Assembly (NCBI GenBank): GCA_947496355.1
Contig: CANMCO010000017.1
Span: 1 to 54,256, forward strand
Length of the DNA stretch: 54,256 nt
Direction: 5' to 3'
DNA from: an uncultured Aquimarina sp.
Lineage (GTDB): Bacteria > Bacteroidota > Bacteroidia > Flavobacteriales > Flavobacteriaceae
The notes under the pieces were generated by a model that searched no databases, was not told the origin of the DNA, and was given only the letters and a program-made list of their open reading frames with translations. A program made the position numbers and the translations under genes. This document shows positions 1 to 9,170 of the stretch, one piece after another. Positions within the stretch are counted from its first letter, which is position 1. Every line of letters begins with the position of its first letter.

Positions 1-3000
1 TTCGCAATATCTTCAAAACCTGAAACCAAATCACTAACAAAATAATCTACATCTGTAGCATTATTGTCTGAAACTAAAGTTTTGAATTCTTGATCAGAAA
101 TGAATTGAATATCAGCAACTCTTTTTTCCGGAGATTCTAATAAATTTATAAGTGAGTTCTTAAAATGTTTCATAAAACCTTTAATACATTTGGCTTCATA
201 AACATCCTCATTAAACTTAACTCTCATTTCTAATATGTCATCAATTTCTTCAAAATGAAATTCTATATCATTTTTACTAAAACAAAAACCATCATCAACT
301 ATAGAGTCTTGTGAAAACTTATTTTCTACAGCAATTTCTTTCTTCGAAATGTTATGGAAAGTAAGGGATATATCGAATATTGGGCTTCGACTTAAGTCTG
401 TTTTTATATTTAAATCTTGTACAATATCATTAAAAGAATAATTCTGATTAGCATATGCCCCAAGGGTATTCTCTTTTATTTTACCAAAAATATCTATGAA
501 ATTATTCTCTAAATCTATATGATTCCTCAAAGGAAGGGTATTACCAAAATATCCTATCAAATTTTCAACTTCCAACATGTCTCTTCCAGCAATAGGAGCC
601 CCTAAAATAATATCATTGTTAGCGGTATATCTGCTCAACATAATTTTTAGGACAGATAATAATCCAATAAAAGTACTTCCCTCATTTTCTTGACAAAAAG
701 CTTTTAGTTTTTTAAACGCTAAAGTATTGATAGAAGTTCTAAGTCTTTTCCCGTTGAATGTCCTAATTGAAGGGCGCTTTTTTGTTGTTGGGAAATTTAT
801 TCTTGGTAGTTCTCCTTCTAACGTATCCATCCAATACGCTTTTTGGCTTTCTATAACTTTTGGTTCAAATTCATTATGTAACCACGACGCATAATCCTTA
901 TACTGTATAGGCAATTCTGGAAGAATTGGTTCTATATCTTTCTCATATGCCTGATAACAGGTATTTATTTCTTTATGCAAAATTTCTTCAGACCATCCAT
1001 CACTAATAATATGATGTATATTGCTATAAAAAAGGGTATCTCCTTTAAGTTTTATCAAACAACATCTAAACAATGGTGCTTTTTTAAAATCAAAAGGTTT
1101 ATTAATATCCAGAGTAATATATTCCTGATATTTTAAAACATCATCTTTGAAATCTTTAAAATTAATCGAAAAATCAACCTCATTGACATCTAAAATTTCT
1201 TGAAAAACTTCGCCATTATTATTGGACACGAAAATGGTTCTTAAAATTTCATGTCGTTGAACAACTGATATAATAGCCTTTTGAAATAGATCGATATTGA
1301 CATCAGAATTCAATCTTATTTGCCTTGGCATATTGTAAGCTACAGAAGTTTGAGGCACTCTAGATAATACCCACAACCTATATTGGGCCGGTGTAATTGG
1401 ATAGTTCTTTTGGGGATCAACTTTACTAATACTCTTAATACTACCTTCTTCTTTTCCATCAATCAAACTTGCTTGAGATCTTAAAGTTAAATTAGAGAAT
1501 AATTCTTCTAGATTCAACTCAACCTTGAAAGCATTATTAATTCGTGAATTTAGGCGAATTAACTTTATACTATTCCCTCCTAAAAACAGAAAGTTATCAT
1601 CCAAAGAAACGTTATCAATAACCAAAAGTTCTTTCCAAATTGATGCAAGTTTCTCTTCTTTATCATTTAATATTTCAGGAGTTTTTTGTGATCTGAAATA
1701 ATCTTTTGCAGCTTTCTTAAGCGCTACTGTATCTATTTTTTTGTTTGTATTGTAAGGTATCTTTTGTAATGGTACGAATAAAGAAGGTATTTCATATAAG
1801 GATAATTTGGACTGAGCGTATTGCCTAATTTCATTTTGAATATCCTGCTTAGGCCCCAAATAAAAGCAGCAGAGATTATATTCGTTATCGCTACCATCAA
1901 GCAAAATGCACTTTGCAATCTTAATTTTATCAAATTCTACAAGAACCTGTTCAATATAATTAGTATCAATTCGGACCCCGTTGATTTTTAAGATACCATC
2001 TTCTCTTCCCATGATAGTAACATTTCTTTCATGGTCATATGCACCATAATCTCCACTATCATAAATGATATCTTCTTGAGTATGTATTGGGTTTTGAATG
2101 AATTTTTTAGATGTTAATTCCTCGTCACTATAGTACCCTTTGGATAGAAAAGGTGTTTTAATGAAAATCTTTCCCGTTTCATTAATTTCACAAACTTCAT
2201 TATCCTCATTCAAAATCAAGATCCCCGAGTTAGCAATTGGTTTTCCTATACTTACTACATCAGAAGAGGCCTTATGTATCTCCCCTTCTATTCTATAATA
2301 TGTTTTTATTAATGTTGTTTCTGTAGCACCATATAAGTTTACCATTAAAGTATTGTTGCCATACTTCTCTCTCCAATTAATTACATCTTTATAGTAAAGT
2401 TTTTCGCCTGCCAAAAACAGTAAATCAAGATCTTCAAAGCTTTTACCTGTTTCATCCTCGAGATACAATGATCTCATGATGGTAGGTACTGTATGTATTA
2501 AACTAATTTTCTCACTTCTAATCCATTTTGCTAATAAAGAAAAATCATCTTTTTCTTTATTTGATGGAATACATATGGTTCCTCCAGTAATCAAGGGAAC
2601 AAAAATATCTCTAAGAGAAGCATCAAAAGAAAAAGTTCCAAGAAAACCAAGTCTTAATTCTGAAGAAATATTGAATTCGTTAACTTCCCAATGTATATAA
2701 TGACTTAAACTCTTGTGTTGACCTAATACCATTTTTGGAGCGCCTGTAGAACCCGAAGTGAAAAATACATAATTAGAATCCTCTCCCTCAATTTGAAGAT
2801 TTGGATTAAAATCAAACAAAGAAACCCCTAAAGACTTTTCTTTGTTTGAGAAATCAAACAACTTTATTTCTAATTCACTATTACTATAATCTAAAACAAA
2901 GATCTCCGGGATTTTATATTCGAATAAAGAATTATAATTTATAATATCTAGAACACTGTTTTTATCCGTTATTATAATCTTAGGTTGAATTTTTGTGTAG

Positions 3001-3287
3001 ACTTCTTTCCAATGATTTTCTCCAAATTTTTTATCTAAAGGAACGTAGATAGAATTGGATTTAAAAATACCAAGTAAGGATGCTATGTTTAGCGTCTCAT
3101 TAGAAAATAACGTTGCTACTTTTTCTCCTTTTTTAATCTCTTTGTTAATCAATACCGACGCAATGTTATTTGCTAGAGTATTTAAAACTTCATAAGTTAT
3201 GTTTTGAGAATTTGTCTTAATCGCTACTTTGTTTTGAAATTTTTCAACGATAGATTCGAAAACAGTATGTATTACTTTTTTATTCAT
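1..3287 (-). CDS. NRPS, A-T-C..., 3' end beyond the window (partial)
   Basis: This reading frame is open from an ATG at 3285-3287 to the left edge with no stop, so the protein is truncated by the window at about 1095 residues. It starts directly with an adenylation domain (about 1-480; TSGSTGAPK, YGATETT, SGDYGAYD), then a carrier domain (LGGNSIKL, about 550), then a condensation domain with intact HHIISDGWS. It is a close paralogue of the NRPS just upstream, sharing the N-terminus MNKK(V/L)IH and most A-domain motifs. The specificity residues read by hand are D-A-R-H-F-A-L-L-I-K; I do not recognise this code. Arg at 239 and His at 278 would suit an acidic side chain. Because the C domain follows A-T, it should join this residue to a building block activated further left. 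Function as an NRPS is certain; the substrate is not. Confidence 0.93.
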   Translation of the reverse strand, partial: MNKKVIHTVFESIVEKFQNKVAIKTNSQNITYEVLNTLANNIASVLINKEIKKGEKVATLFSNETLNIASLLGIFKSNSIYVPLDKKFGENHWKEVYTKIQPKIIITDKNSVLDIINYNSLFEYKIPEIFVLDYSNSELEIKLFDFSNKEKSLGVSLFDFNPNLQIEGEDSNYVFFTSGSTGAPKMVLGQHKSLSHYIHWEVNEFNISSELRLGFLGTFSFDASLRDIFVPLITGGTICIPSNKEKDDFSLLAKWIRSEKISLIHTVPTIMRSLYLEDETGKSFEDLDLLFLAGEKLYYKDVINWREKYGNNTLMVNLYGATETTLIKTYYRIEGEIHKASSDVVSIGKPIANSGILILNEDNEVCEINETGKIFIKTPFLSKGYYSDEELTSKKFIQNPIHTQEDIIYDSGDYGAYDHERNVTIMGREDGILKINGVRIDTNYIEQVLVEFDKIKIAKCILLDGSDNEYNLCCFYLGPKQDIQNEIRQYAQSKLSLYEIPSLFVPLQKIPYNTNKKIDTVALKKAAKDYFRSQKTPEILNDKEEKLASIWKELLVIDNVSLDDNFLFLGGNSIKLIRLNSRINNAFKVELNLEELFSNLTLRSQASLIDGKEEGSIKSISKVDPQKNYPITPAQYRLWVLSRVPQTSVAYNMPRQIRLNSDVNIDLFQKAIISVVQRHEILRTIFVSNNNGEVFQEILDVNEVDFSINFKDFKDDVLKYQEYITLDINKPFDFKKAPLFRCCLIKLKGDTLFYSNIHHIISDGWSEEILHKEINTCYQAYEKDIEPILPELPIQYKDYASWLHNEFEPKVIESQKAYWMDTLEGELPRINFPTTKKRPSIRTFNGKRLRTSINTLAFKKLKAFCQENEGSTFIGLLSVLKIMLSRYTANNDIILGAPIAGRDMLEVENLIGYFGNTLPLRNHIDLENNFIDIFGKIKENTLGAYANQNYSFNDIVQDLNIKTDLSRSPIFDISLTFHNISKKEIAVENKFSQDSIVDDGFCFSKNDIEFHFEEIDDILEMRVKFNEDVYEAKCIKGFMKHFKNSLINLLESPEKRVADIQFISDQEFKTLVSDNNATDVDYFVSDLVSGFEDIA

Positions 3288-3350
3288 GATTTTGTGAAAA
3301 TGAGATTTAATTTAATAGCTTACAGAAATTACCCTCTTTTGAAATAGGGT

Positions 3351-6300
3351 TTAAAAATCTTCTGAATAATTGGATATGAATTGTTCTTTAAAAGACCTGT
3401 GCTCTTCTTGAGCAATTTCAGTTTTTAAGAAATTTTCGCATTGAGAAATCGTAGCAAAAGGATTATTGATAGTAAACTCTAAAAGAGTTAAGAATTCTTG
3501 ATTAAACTTTATCATGTCCGACTCTTCAAAAATTGAATTATTAAAAATTAGAGAGTAATCGGCTTTATTTTTGAATAGAGTGAAACGAAAAGAAATATCA
3601 AATTTAGCCCTCGTATTCATAACTAAATCTTCTAAACTGGTTTCGTCGCTACCATCAATGTCTAATTTATTTAGAACTAGAAATACATTGAATAATGAGT
3701 TATCCGTAATACCCATTCTATTATTTATCTTTTGTAGTAATAGGTCAAAAGGGTAATCCTTGTTTTCCTGAGCTTCAAATACATTCTTTCTAACCTGCTT
3801 TACGTATGAAACAAATGATTGCTTTCTAATAATTTTACTGCGTATTGCTAAAGTATTAAGGTGTAATCCTATTTGGTTTTTTAAGTCCCAATGAGATCTA
3901 CTACTAAATGGGCTACCTATTATTATATCTTTATTATTAGAATATTTAAATAATAATATCCCCAGAACAGTATAGAAATGAATATAAAAGGTAGATGTAT
4001 TCTTCTCATTGAATTCAGTTATCTTTCTGAAAAGATCCTTATTAATATGGGATTTAATCATTTTTCCCTGATATCTATTAGATCTACTTAGTTTTTTGGC
4101 AATTGATAAATTAAGATTTGGTATTTGGTCATCGTATATAGATAGCCAATATTGTTCTTGAGCATCGTAGTTTTTTGCCGATTCATTTTGCCAAATAGCA
4201 AAATCTCCATATTGAATTTTAAGTTCTGGTATTACTTCTTCTACATTATTTTTTAATGATTCATAAAACCTCACAATTTCTGAGTACAAGAACTCAATTG
4301 ATTCGGCATCACATATCAAATGATGCATATTGTAATAAAACAATGTGTGCTCATGATTTACTTTTAAAATTTTTGCTCTAATTAGCGGCCCTTTCTCTAA
4401 ATCAAAAGGTTTATACGAATCATTTTCGATATATTCTCTAGCTTTATCTTCGGCATTTAATTCATTAGAAAAATCAATATGTTCTAGCTTAAAATCAAAA
4501 TCATCAAAAGGTATTACGAATTGATAGACCTCATCCCCATCATTTTGAAAAACAGTTCTTAAAATCTCATGTCGCTCAATAGCTTTATACAAAGCTTTTT
4601 CGAAAACATCATAATCATCATCAATAGATAATTGTATATGCGAAGGCATATTATAAATCTCTGAACCAGATAACTGGCATGCTATCCACATACTTTTTTG
4701 AGCAAAAGACAATGGTATTTTTTCTATATCATGATTTCTTTTAATAGGTATAAAGTTTTCCTTTTTTGCGTTTGAAATTAAATTCTCATGAGATTCTAAG
4801 GTTGGATTTTCGAAAATATCATCCAAGTTTACTACCACATCAAATTCTTTCTGGTAGGCAGTTATTAATTGCATTGCATTAATACTTTGCCCTCCTCGAA
4901 GAAAAAAATTATCAACAGCGTTAATATTTTCTATTTTTAAAATTGACTTCCATATTCCTACCAATTTTTCTTGAGTTTCATTTAATTCAACACTTAGAGT
5001 TCTTTGCGATCCAAATTCGTTTACTTTGGTTTTCAATACCTGGATATCAACCTTGCCATTTGCATTTATCGGGAAATCTGGAAGGTGAAAATATAATGAT
5101 GGTAACTCGTAATTCGACAAATATTCTGAACAATGAGATTGTATTTCCTTATCCAAGTTGGTCTTGGCTTTATAGAAACAAGCTAGAATAGAATTCTCAT
5201 CACGAACAGAAAGTATACATTTAACATCAATTACTTCTTCTTTAGATAAGATTACTTTTTCTATTGCATTAAGATCAACTCTAACTCCATTCACTTTGAC
5301 GACAGAATCTATACGGCCAAGGACAATGCTATTTCTATTGTTATCGTATTTACCATAATCACCTGTTTTATAAATAATTTCTTTATTGGTTGATAATGGA
5401 TTTTGAATGAATTTTTTTGAAGTCTCTACAGGATTCTTATAATATCCTTTTGATAAGAATGGTGTTTTTATAAAAATTTCTCCTTTTTCATCAATCCTAC
5501 ATAATTTATTGTCTTCGTTAAATATTAGTATTACGGTATTAGAAATAGGCTTTCCTACCGGTAATAGATTTGATGAATTCCCTACTAATTTTTTATTAAC
5601 CGTATAAAAACTTTTAATCAATGTAGATTCAGTTGCTCCATAAAAATTAGTAATAGCCGTATCACAACCATATTTATTTTGCCAATTTATAATATCCTTA
5701 TTGTATAGTTTTTCTCCGGCCAGAAAAATATGACGGAAGTAAAAACTATTCTTAATATTATCTTCAGAAAGAATTAATCTGAAAAAAGTGGGAACTGTAT
5801 GAATCAATGTAATTTTCTGATCTCTAAACCATTGACATAATTTTATAATATTTGACCTTACATTTTCTGGAGGAATACATATAGTTGCACCATTAATTAA
5901 TGGTGTGAATATATCTCGCAAAGATGCGTCAAAAGAGAATGAACTTAATTGACCTAACCTATCCTTTTCTCTAATTTCAAATTCATTGGATTGCCAATGT
6001 ATAAAGTGACTCAGACTCTTATGCTGACCCAAAACCATTTTTGGAGCACCTGTAGAGCCAGATGTAAAGAAGATATAATTAGAATCTTCTTCATTCATAG
6101 GAATATTGGTCTTATCATTAGAGAGAGAATCAAGGTCTATTTTTTCTTCTTGTTCGTCTTTATAAATACTAAAACCAATAGAACCTTCATCAAGATAAAA
6201 CAGTATTACCATGGGGATATCATACCCGAAAAAATCACTATAGTATTTAAGGTCCGACACATATTCTCTACTAATCAAAAACATCTTTGGTTTTATAGTT

Positions 6301-6590
6301 TCAAATACTTCTTTCCAATGGTTCTTTTTATACTTCTTATCAATTGGCACATAAACCGTATTTGATTTGAAGATTCCTAAAACAGAAAAAATATAGAATA
6401 ATTCTTCCTTGAAATAAACAGCTACACTATCTCCAGTATTTGTATACTCCTGTAATAAAAAGCTTATTTTGCTGGAAATAATATTTACTTGATCATAAGT
6501 GAAATTTCCCGATGAAGTTTCAAGTGCAACATTAGAATTATATTGCAGAACCTTATTTTCAAATAATGAGTGTATTAGCTTTTTGTTCAT
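3351..6590 (-). CDS. NRPS, A-T-C module (1079 aa)
   Basis: Non-ribosomal peptide synthetase with an unusual order: adenylation first (about 1-500; FFTSGSTGAPK, FYGATEST, TGDYGKYD, NGKVDIQ), then a carrier domain (LRGGQSINA, about 580), then a condensation domain (about 625-1060). The condensation motif reads HHLICDAES: both His and the Asp are kept but the usual Gly is Ala. Specificity residues by hand are D-A-R-H-F-A-F-L-I-K, almost the same as in the neighbouring partial NRPS, so both probably load the same or a similar amino acid. The start codon lies inside the end of the racemase gene (32-nt overlap), which implies translational coupling and suggests that a D-Asp or D-Glu-like residue is supplied in cis. 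The C-terminus ends SNYSEDF, like the GEDF end of the free-standing C protein at 7453-9033. Confidence 0.93.
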   Translation of the reverse strand: MNKKLIHSLFENKVLQYNSNVALETSSGNFTYDQVNIISSKISFLLQEYTNTGDSVAVYFKEELFYIFSVLGIFKSNTVYVPIDKKYKKNHWKEVFETIKPKMFLISREYVSDLKYYSDFFGYDIPMVILFYLDEGSIGFSIYKDEQEEKIDLDSLSNDKTNIPMNEEDSNYIFFTSGSTGAPKMVLGQHKSLSHFIHWQSNEFEIREKDRLGQLSSFSFDASLRDIFTPLINGATICIPPENVRSNIIKLCQWFRDQKITLIHTVPTFFRLILSEDNIKNSFYFRHIFLAGEKLYNKDIINWQNKYGCDTAITNFYGATESTLIKSFYTVNKKLVGNSSNLLPVGKPISNTVILIFNEDNKLCRIDEKGEIFIKTPFLSKGYYKNPVETSKKFIQNPLSTNKEIIYKTGDYGKYDNNRNSIVLGRIDSVVKVNGVRVDLNAIEKVILSKEEVIDVKCILSVRDENSILACFYKAKTNLDKEIQSHCSEYLSNYELPSLYFHLPDFPINANGKVDIQVLKTKVNEFGSQRTLSVELNETQEKLVGIWKSILKIENINAVDNFFLRGGQSINAMQLITAYQKEFDVVVNLDDIFENPTLESHENLISNAKKENFIPIKRNHDIEKIPLSFAQKSMWIACQLSGSEIYNMPSHIQLSIDDDYDVFEKALYKAIERHEILRTVFQNDGDEVYQFVIPFDDFDFKLEHIDFSNELNAEDKAREYIENDSYKPFDLEKGPLIRAKILKVNHEHTLFYYNMHHLICDAESIEFLYSEIVRFYESLKNNVEEVIPELKIQYGDFAIWQNESAKNYDAQEQYWLSIYDDQIPNLNLSIAKKLSRSNRYQGKMIKSHINKDLFRKITEFNEKNTSTFYIHFYTVLGILLFKYSNNKDIIIGSPFSSRSHWDLKNQIGLHLNTLAIRSKIIRKQSFVSYVKQVRKNVFEAQENKDYPFDLLLQKINNRMGITDNSLFNVFLVLNKLDIDGSDETSLEDLVMNTRAKFDISFRFTLFKNKADYSLIFNNSIFEESDMIKFNQEFLTLLEFTINNPFATISQCENFLKTEIAQEEHRSFKEQFISNYSEDF

Positions 6591-7293
6591 TATTTATTTT
6601 TTTTAGATTCATTTTTTTTATAACCTCATCTGCAAGCACTGACATTGTATCTAGATAAGGGATAGTAGTTTTCATATTAGCATAGCCAATTTGAACTTCT
6701 GTACAGCCCCCTACAATGACTTCAACATCGTCATTTTTTAATGTATTAAATGCTCTTGTAAAAAGATAGTACGCTTTTTCAGAGATTTTCGAAGATTTCA
6801 ACCCTCCATCCATATAAATAGATTTCATGAGAAACTCTTCTTGCTCATGTTCATTAAGTGTAATTAGCTCCATATCTTGACATTTTCTGTGAAAAAGTCT
6901 AGATTTTAATGTACCTGTAGTCGCCATAAGACCGATTCTTTTATATCCTTTTTGTCTAAGAATATTTATTGTCAAATCCACTGGATCCAGGATATTTTTT
7001 CTCAAATTCTCACTTAACTTATCAATAAAATGATATGATGTTATACAGGTTAAAAGGATATAATCCACTTTTAAATCCCTCATCATTTTTATTGACCTCA
7101 GCAATTCAAACTCTGGAGATTCTTCTCCAAAGACAATGGCCAAAGTCCTATCAGGAATACTACTATTATTATGTAATATAAACTCAGGAAAATCCTGATC
7201 TCTGGGAGCATCTATTTTGTCTATTAATTTGTTAACAAAAAACAATCCCGCTCTTGTCCCCATACCGGAGATAATTCCAATTTTTTTTTTCAA
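6559..7293 (-). CDS. Aspartate/glutamate racemase family protein
   Basis: This 244-residue protein belongs to the cofactor-independent Asp/Glu racemase superfamily, which interconverts L and D forms with two cysteines. The N-terminal IGIISGMGTRAG is the family's opening strand and loop. The two catalytic Cys are visible in LLTCITSYHF (about residue 83) and VGGCTEVQ (about 195). The usual CNT tripeptide is CIT here. The start codon is TTG at 7291-7293, directly followed by a run of ten A, and no in-frame ATG lies upstream. The 3' end overlaps the next NRPS by 32 nt. None of the NRPSs in the window shows an epimerisation domain, so this enzyme is the likely source of a D-residue. The exact substrate (Asp, Glu or an analogue) is inferred only. 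Confidence 0.82.
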   Translation of the reverse strand: MKKKIGIISGMGTRAGLFFVNKLIDKIDAPRDQDFPEFILHNNSSIPDRTLAIVFGEESPEFELLRSIKMMRDLKVDYILLTCITSYHFIDKLSENLRKNILDPVDLTINILRQKGYKRIGLMATTGTLKSRLFHRKCQDMELITLNEHEQEEFLMKSIYMDGGLKSSKISEKAYYLFTRAFNTLKNDDVEVIVGGCTEVQIGYANMKTTIPYLDTMSVLADEVIKKMNLKKINNEQKANTLII

Positions 7294-7452
7294 AATAATA
7301 TTGTTTATTAAGCAATCAAGATTTGATTACTAGGAAATATTAATAACTTAAAAAGGCTGGATCTTTAAGATACTTCGATAACAAAGTATGCTTATTGGGG
7401 AATAAAATTTATAAAAAATTCTTATAATTAGATTCTTCAAACTCGAGGATAT

Positions 7453-9033
7453 CTAAAAATCTTCTCCAATAGAATTATTTACAGTTGCAAGAAAAGAATC
7501 ATACTCTTGTAATTCTTTTGCATCTGATATACTGGTGATTAAATCACTAATTTTTAAATTCACATCATTGTCCAAAGACTTTGCTAAATCTGAAAAATCA
7601 GCTAAAAACATATCAATATCTGATTTATTAAAAAGAACCGAATTATAAAGCAATGTACACTGCAACTCTTCTCCCGAATCATTAAAATAAAATGTAAGGT
7701 CATATTTACTACTAGCGTCCAATTCTATACTAGGTAAACTTATATTAGATTTTACATCAAAAGTTTCTTGTAGCATTACTATCATAACATCAAAAACAGG
7801 GCTTCTAGATGTGTCTCTTTTGATATCTAATTCTTTAATGATTTTATTTATTGGATATTCTTGATGTTCTCTTCCATTTAGGACAATATTCTTAGTTTCA
7901 ATTAAAAAATCAATAAAGCTTTGCTCTTCATTAATATCAAATCGTAGAGGTACAGAATTAACGAAACAACCTATTTGATTATTTAAACTATGATGTAACC
8001 GACCAGACATAGAAGTTCCTAGAATTTGATCAGTTTGAAAAGAATACTTATACAACAAAATGCTTGTAATGGATAATAAATTCATGAACAAGGTTGTATT
8101 CTTCTCTTCAGCAATCTGTTTAATTTTAGTAAGAACATCTTTCTCTATTCTTACCATCGAAGAATTGCCTTCAAAAGTCCTTTGTTTTGGTCTATCATTG
8201 GCAATTGTCATGTTTAATTTAGGTAATTCTCCCCTAAGTTGTGTAATCCAGTATTTTTTTGAAATTGTATTCTCTTCTAGTTTTTGAGCTTGCCATAACG
8301 CATAATCTTTAAATTGTATATCTAGGTCTGGTAATTTTGTCTCTGCACTATTAGAGTCTGATTTGTAATAATGTAAAACATCTTTTGCAAGAACTTCTAA
8401 AGACCATCCATCACAAATTATATGATGTAAGCTGTAGTAAACCACAAATTTTTCTTCAGAAACTTTAAAAATACAAACCTTTAATAATGGTCCGGTCTCC
8501 AAATCAAAATTTACTCTGAGATCATTATACATGTATTGTTCTACAGCACTATAAGGATCTTCTCTTTTTGTAAAATCTTCTTCATAAACGGTGAAGTCAA
8601 AGTCTTTTTTTGAAATGATTTTTTGATTTATCACTCCTTCTTCATTTTTTACAAATACTGTTCTTAGGATATCATGTCTGTCGATAACAGAACGAATAGC
8701 AGTTTTAAATTCTTCTTCGGAAAATTCTTTTCCAAACTCAATGAATTTTTGCATCTTAAAAACCTCGGATCCATTTTTGAATTGACATGCCATCCATATT
8801 TGTAATTGTTGCTCGGTTAATGGATAATCTGAGCGCCCCACTTCTACAGGTATTACCTCAAGATGGTTATTTTTTAGATTACTCAAATATGTGATCAAAT
8901 CTTGTTTTCTGGATTTAATTTCTTCTATTATAGAAGGATCAACCCCTTTATTTGGAATTTTCACAGATAATTCACCCTCAACGAGATTTATATGAATATT
9001 TTCTTTAATAAGCTTTGACAGAAATGTTCTCAT
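7453..9033 (-). CDS. Free-standing NRPS condensation protein with TubC docking domain
   Basis: This 526-residue protein has a TubC-type N-terminal docking domain (about 1-52; the pattern LVEGELSVKIPNKG with a following helix) and one complete condensation domain (about 65-505). The condensation active site is intact: HHIICDGWS. It carries no adenylation or carrier domain, so it must act in trans on carrier-bound partners. The C-terminal tail ends NNSIGEDF. It is a paralogue of the next upstream gene, and the docking regions are nearly identical. Because the following NRPSs begin with A domains, one of these loose C proteins probably supplies the missing condensation step in front of them. Confidence 0.9.
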   Translation of the reverse strand: MRTFLSKLIKENIHINLVEGELSVKIPNKGVDPSIIEEIKSRKQDLITYLSNLKNNHLEVIPVEVGRSDYPLTEQQLQIWMACQFKNGSEVFKMQKFIEFGKEFSEEEFKTAIRSVIDRHDILRTVFVKNEEGVINQKIISKKDFDFTVYEEDFTKREDPYSAVEQYMYNDLRVNFDLETGPLLKVCIFKVSEEKFVVYYSLHHIICDGWSLEVLAKDVLHYYKSDSNSAETKLPDLDIQFKDYALWQAQKLEENTISKKYWITQLRGELPKLNMTIANDRPKQRTFEGNSSMVRIEKDVLTKIKQIAEEKNTTLFMNLLSITSILLYKYSFQTDQILGTSMSGRLHHSLNNQIGCFVNSVPLRFDINEEQSFIDFLIETKNIVLNGREHQEYPINKIIKELDIKRDTSRSPVFDVMIVMLQETFDVKSNISLPSIELDASSKYDLTFYFNDSGEELQCTLLYNSVLFNKSDIDMFLADFSDLAKSLDNDVNLKISDLITSISDAKELQEYDSFLATVNNSIGEDF

Positions 9034-9170
9034 TTGAAATTATGTGTTAACTTTTAGCATGAAGTTTTAAGGATCACCCCATATAAAATGGAGTAACTAA
9101 TTTGTAAGATTTAACCTATGTAGAATGGGTTAATCCAGTTTAAGTATTCGATTTTTGAGTAGAAAAACAA

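Noticed and set aside
3351..6590. HHLICDAES as a dead condensation site
   Set aside because: Both His and the Asp are present; Gly to Ala at the last position does not by itself remove activity.
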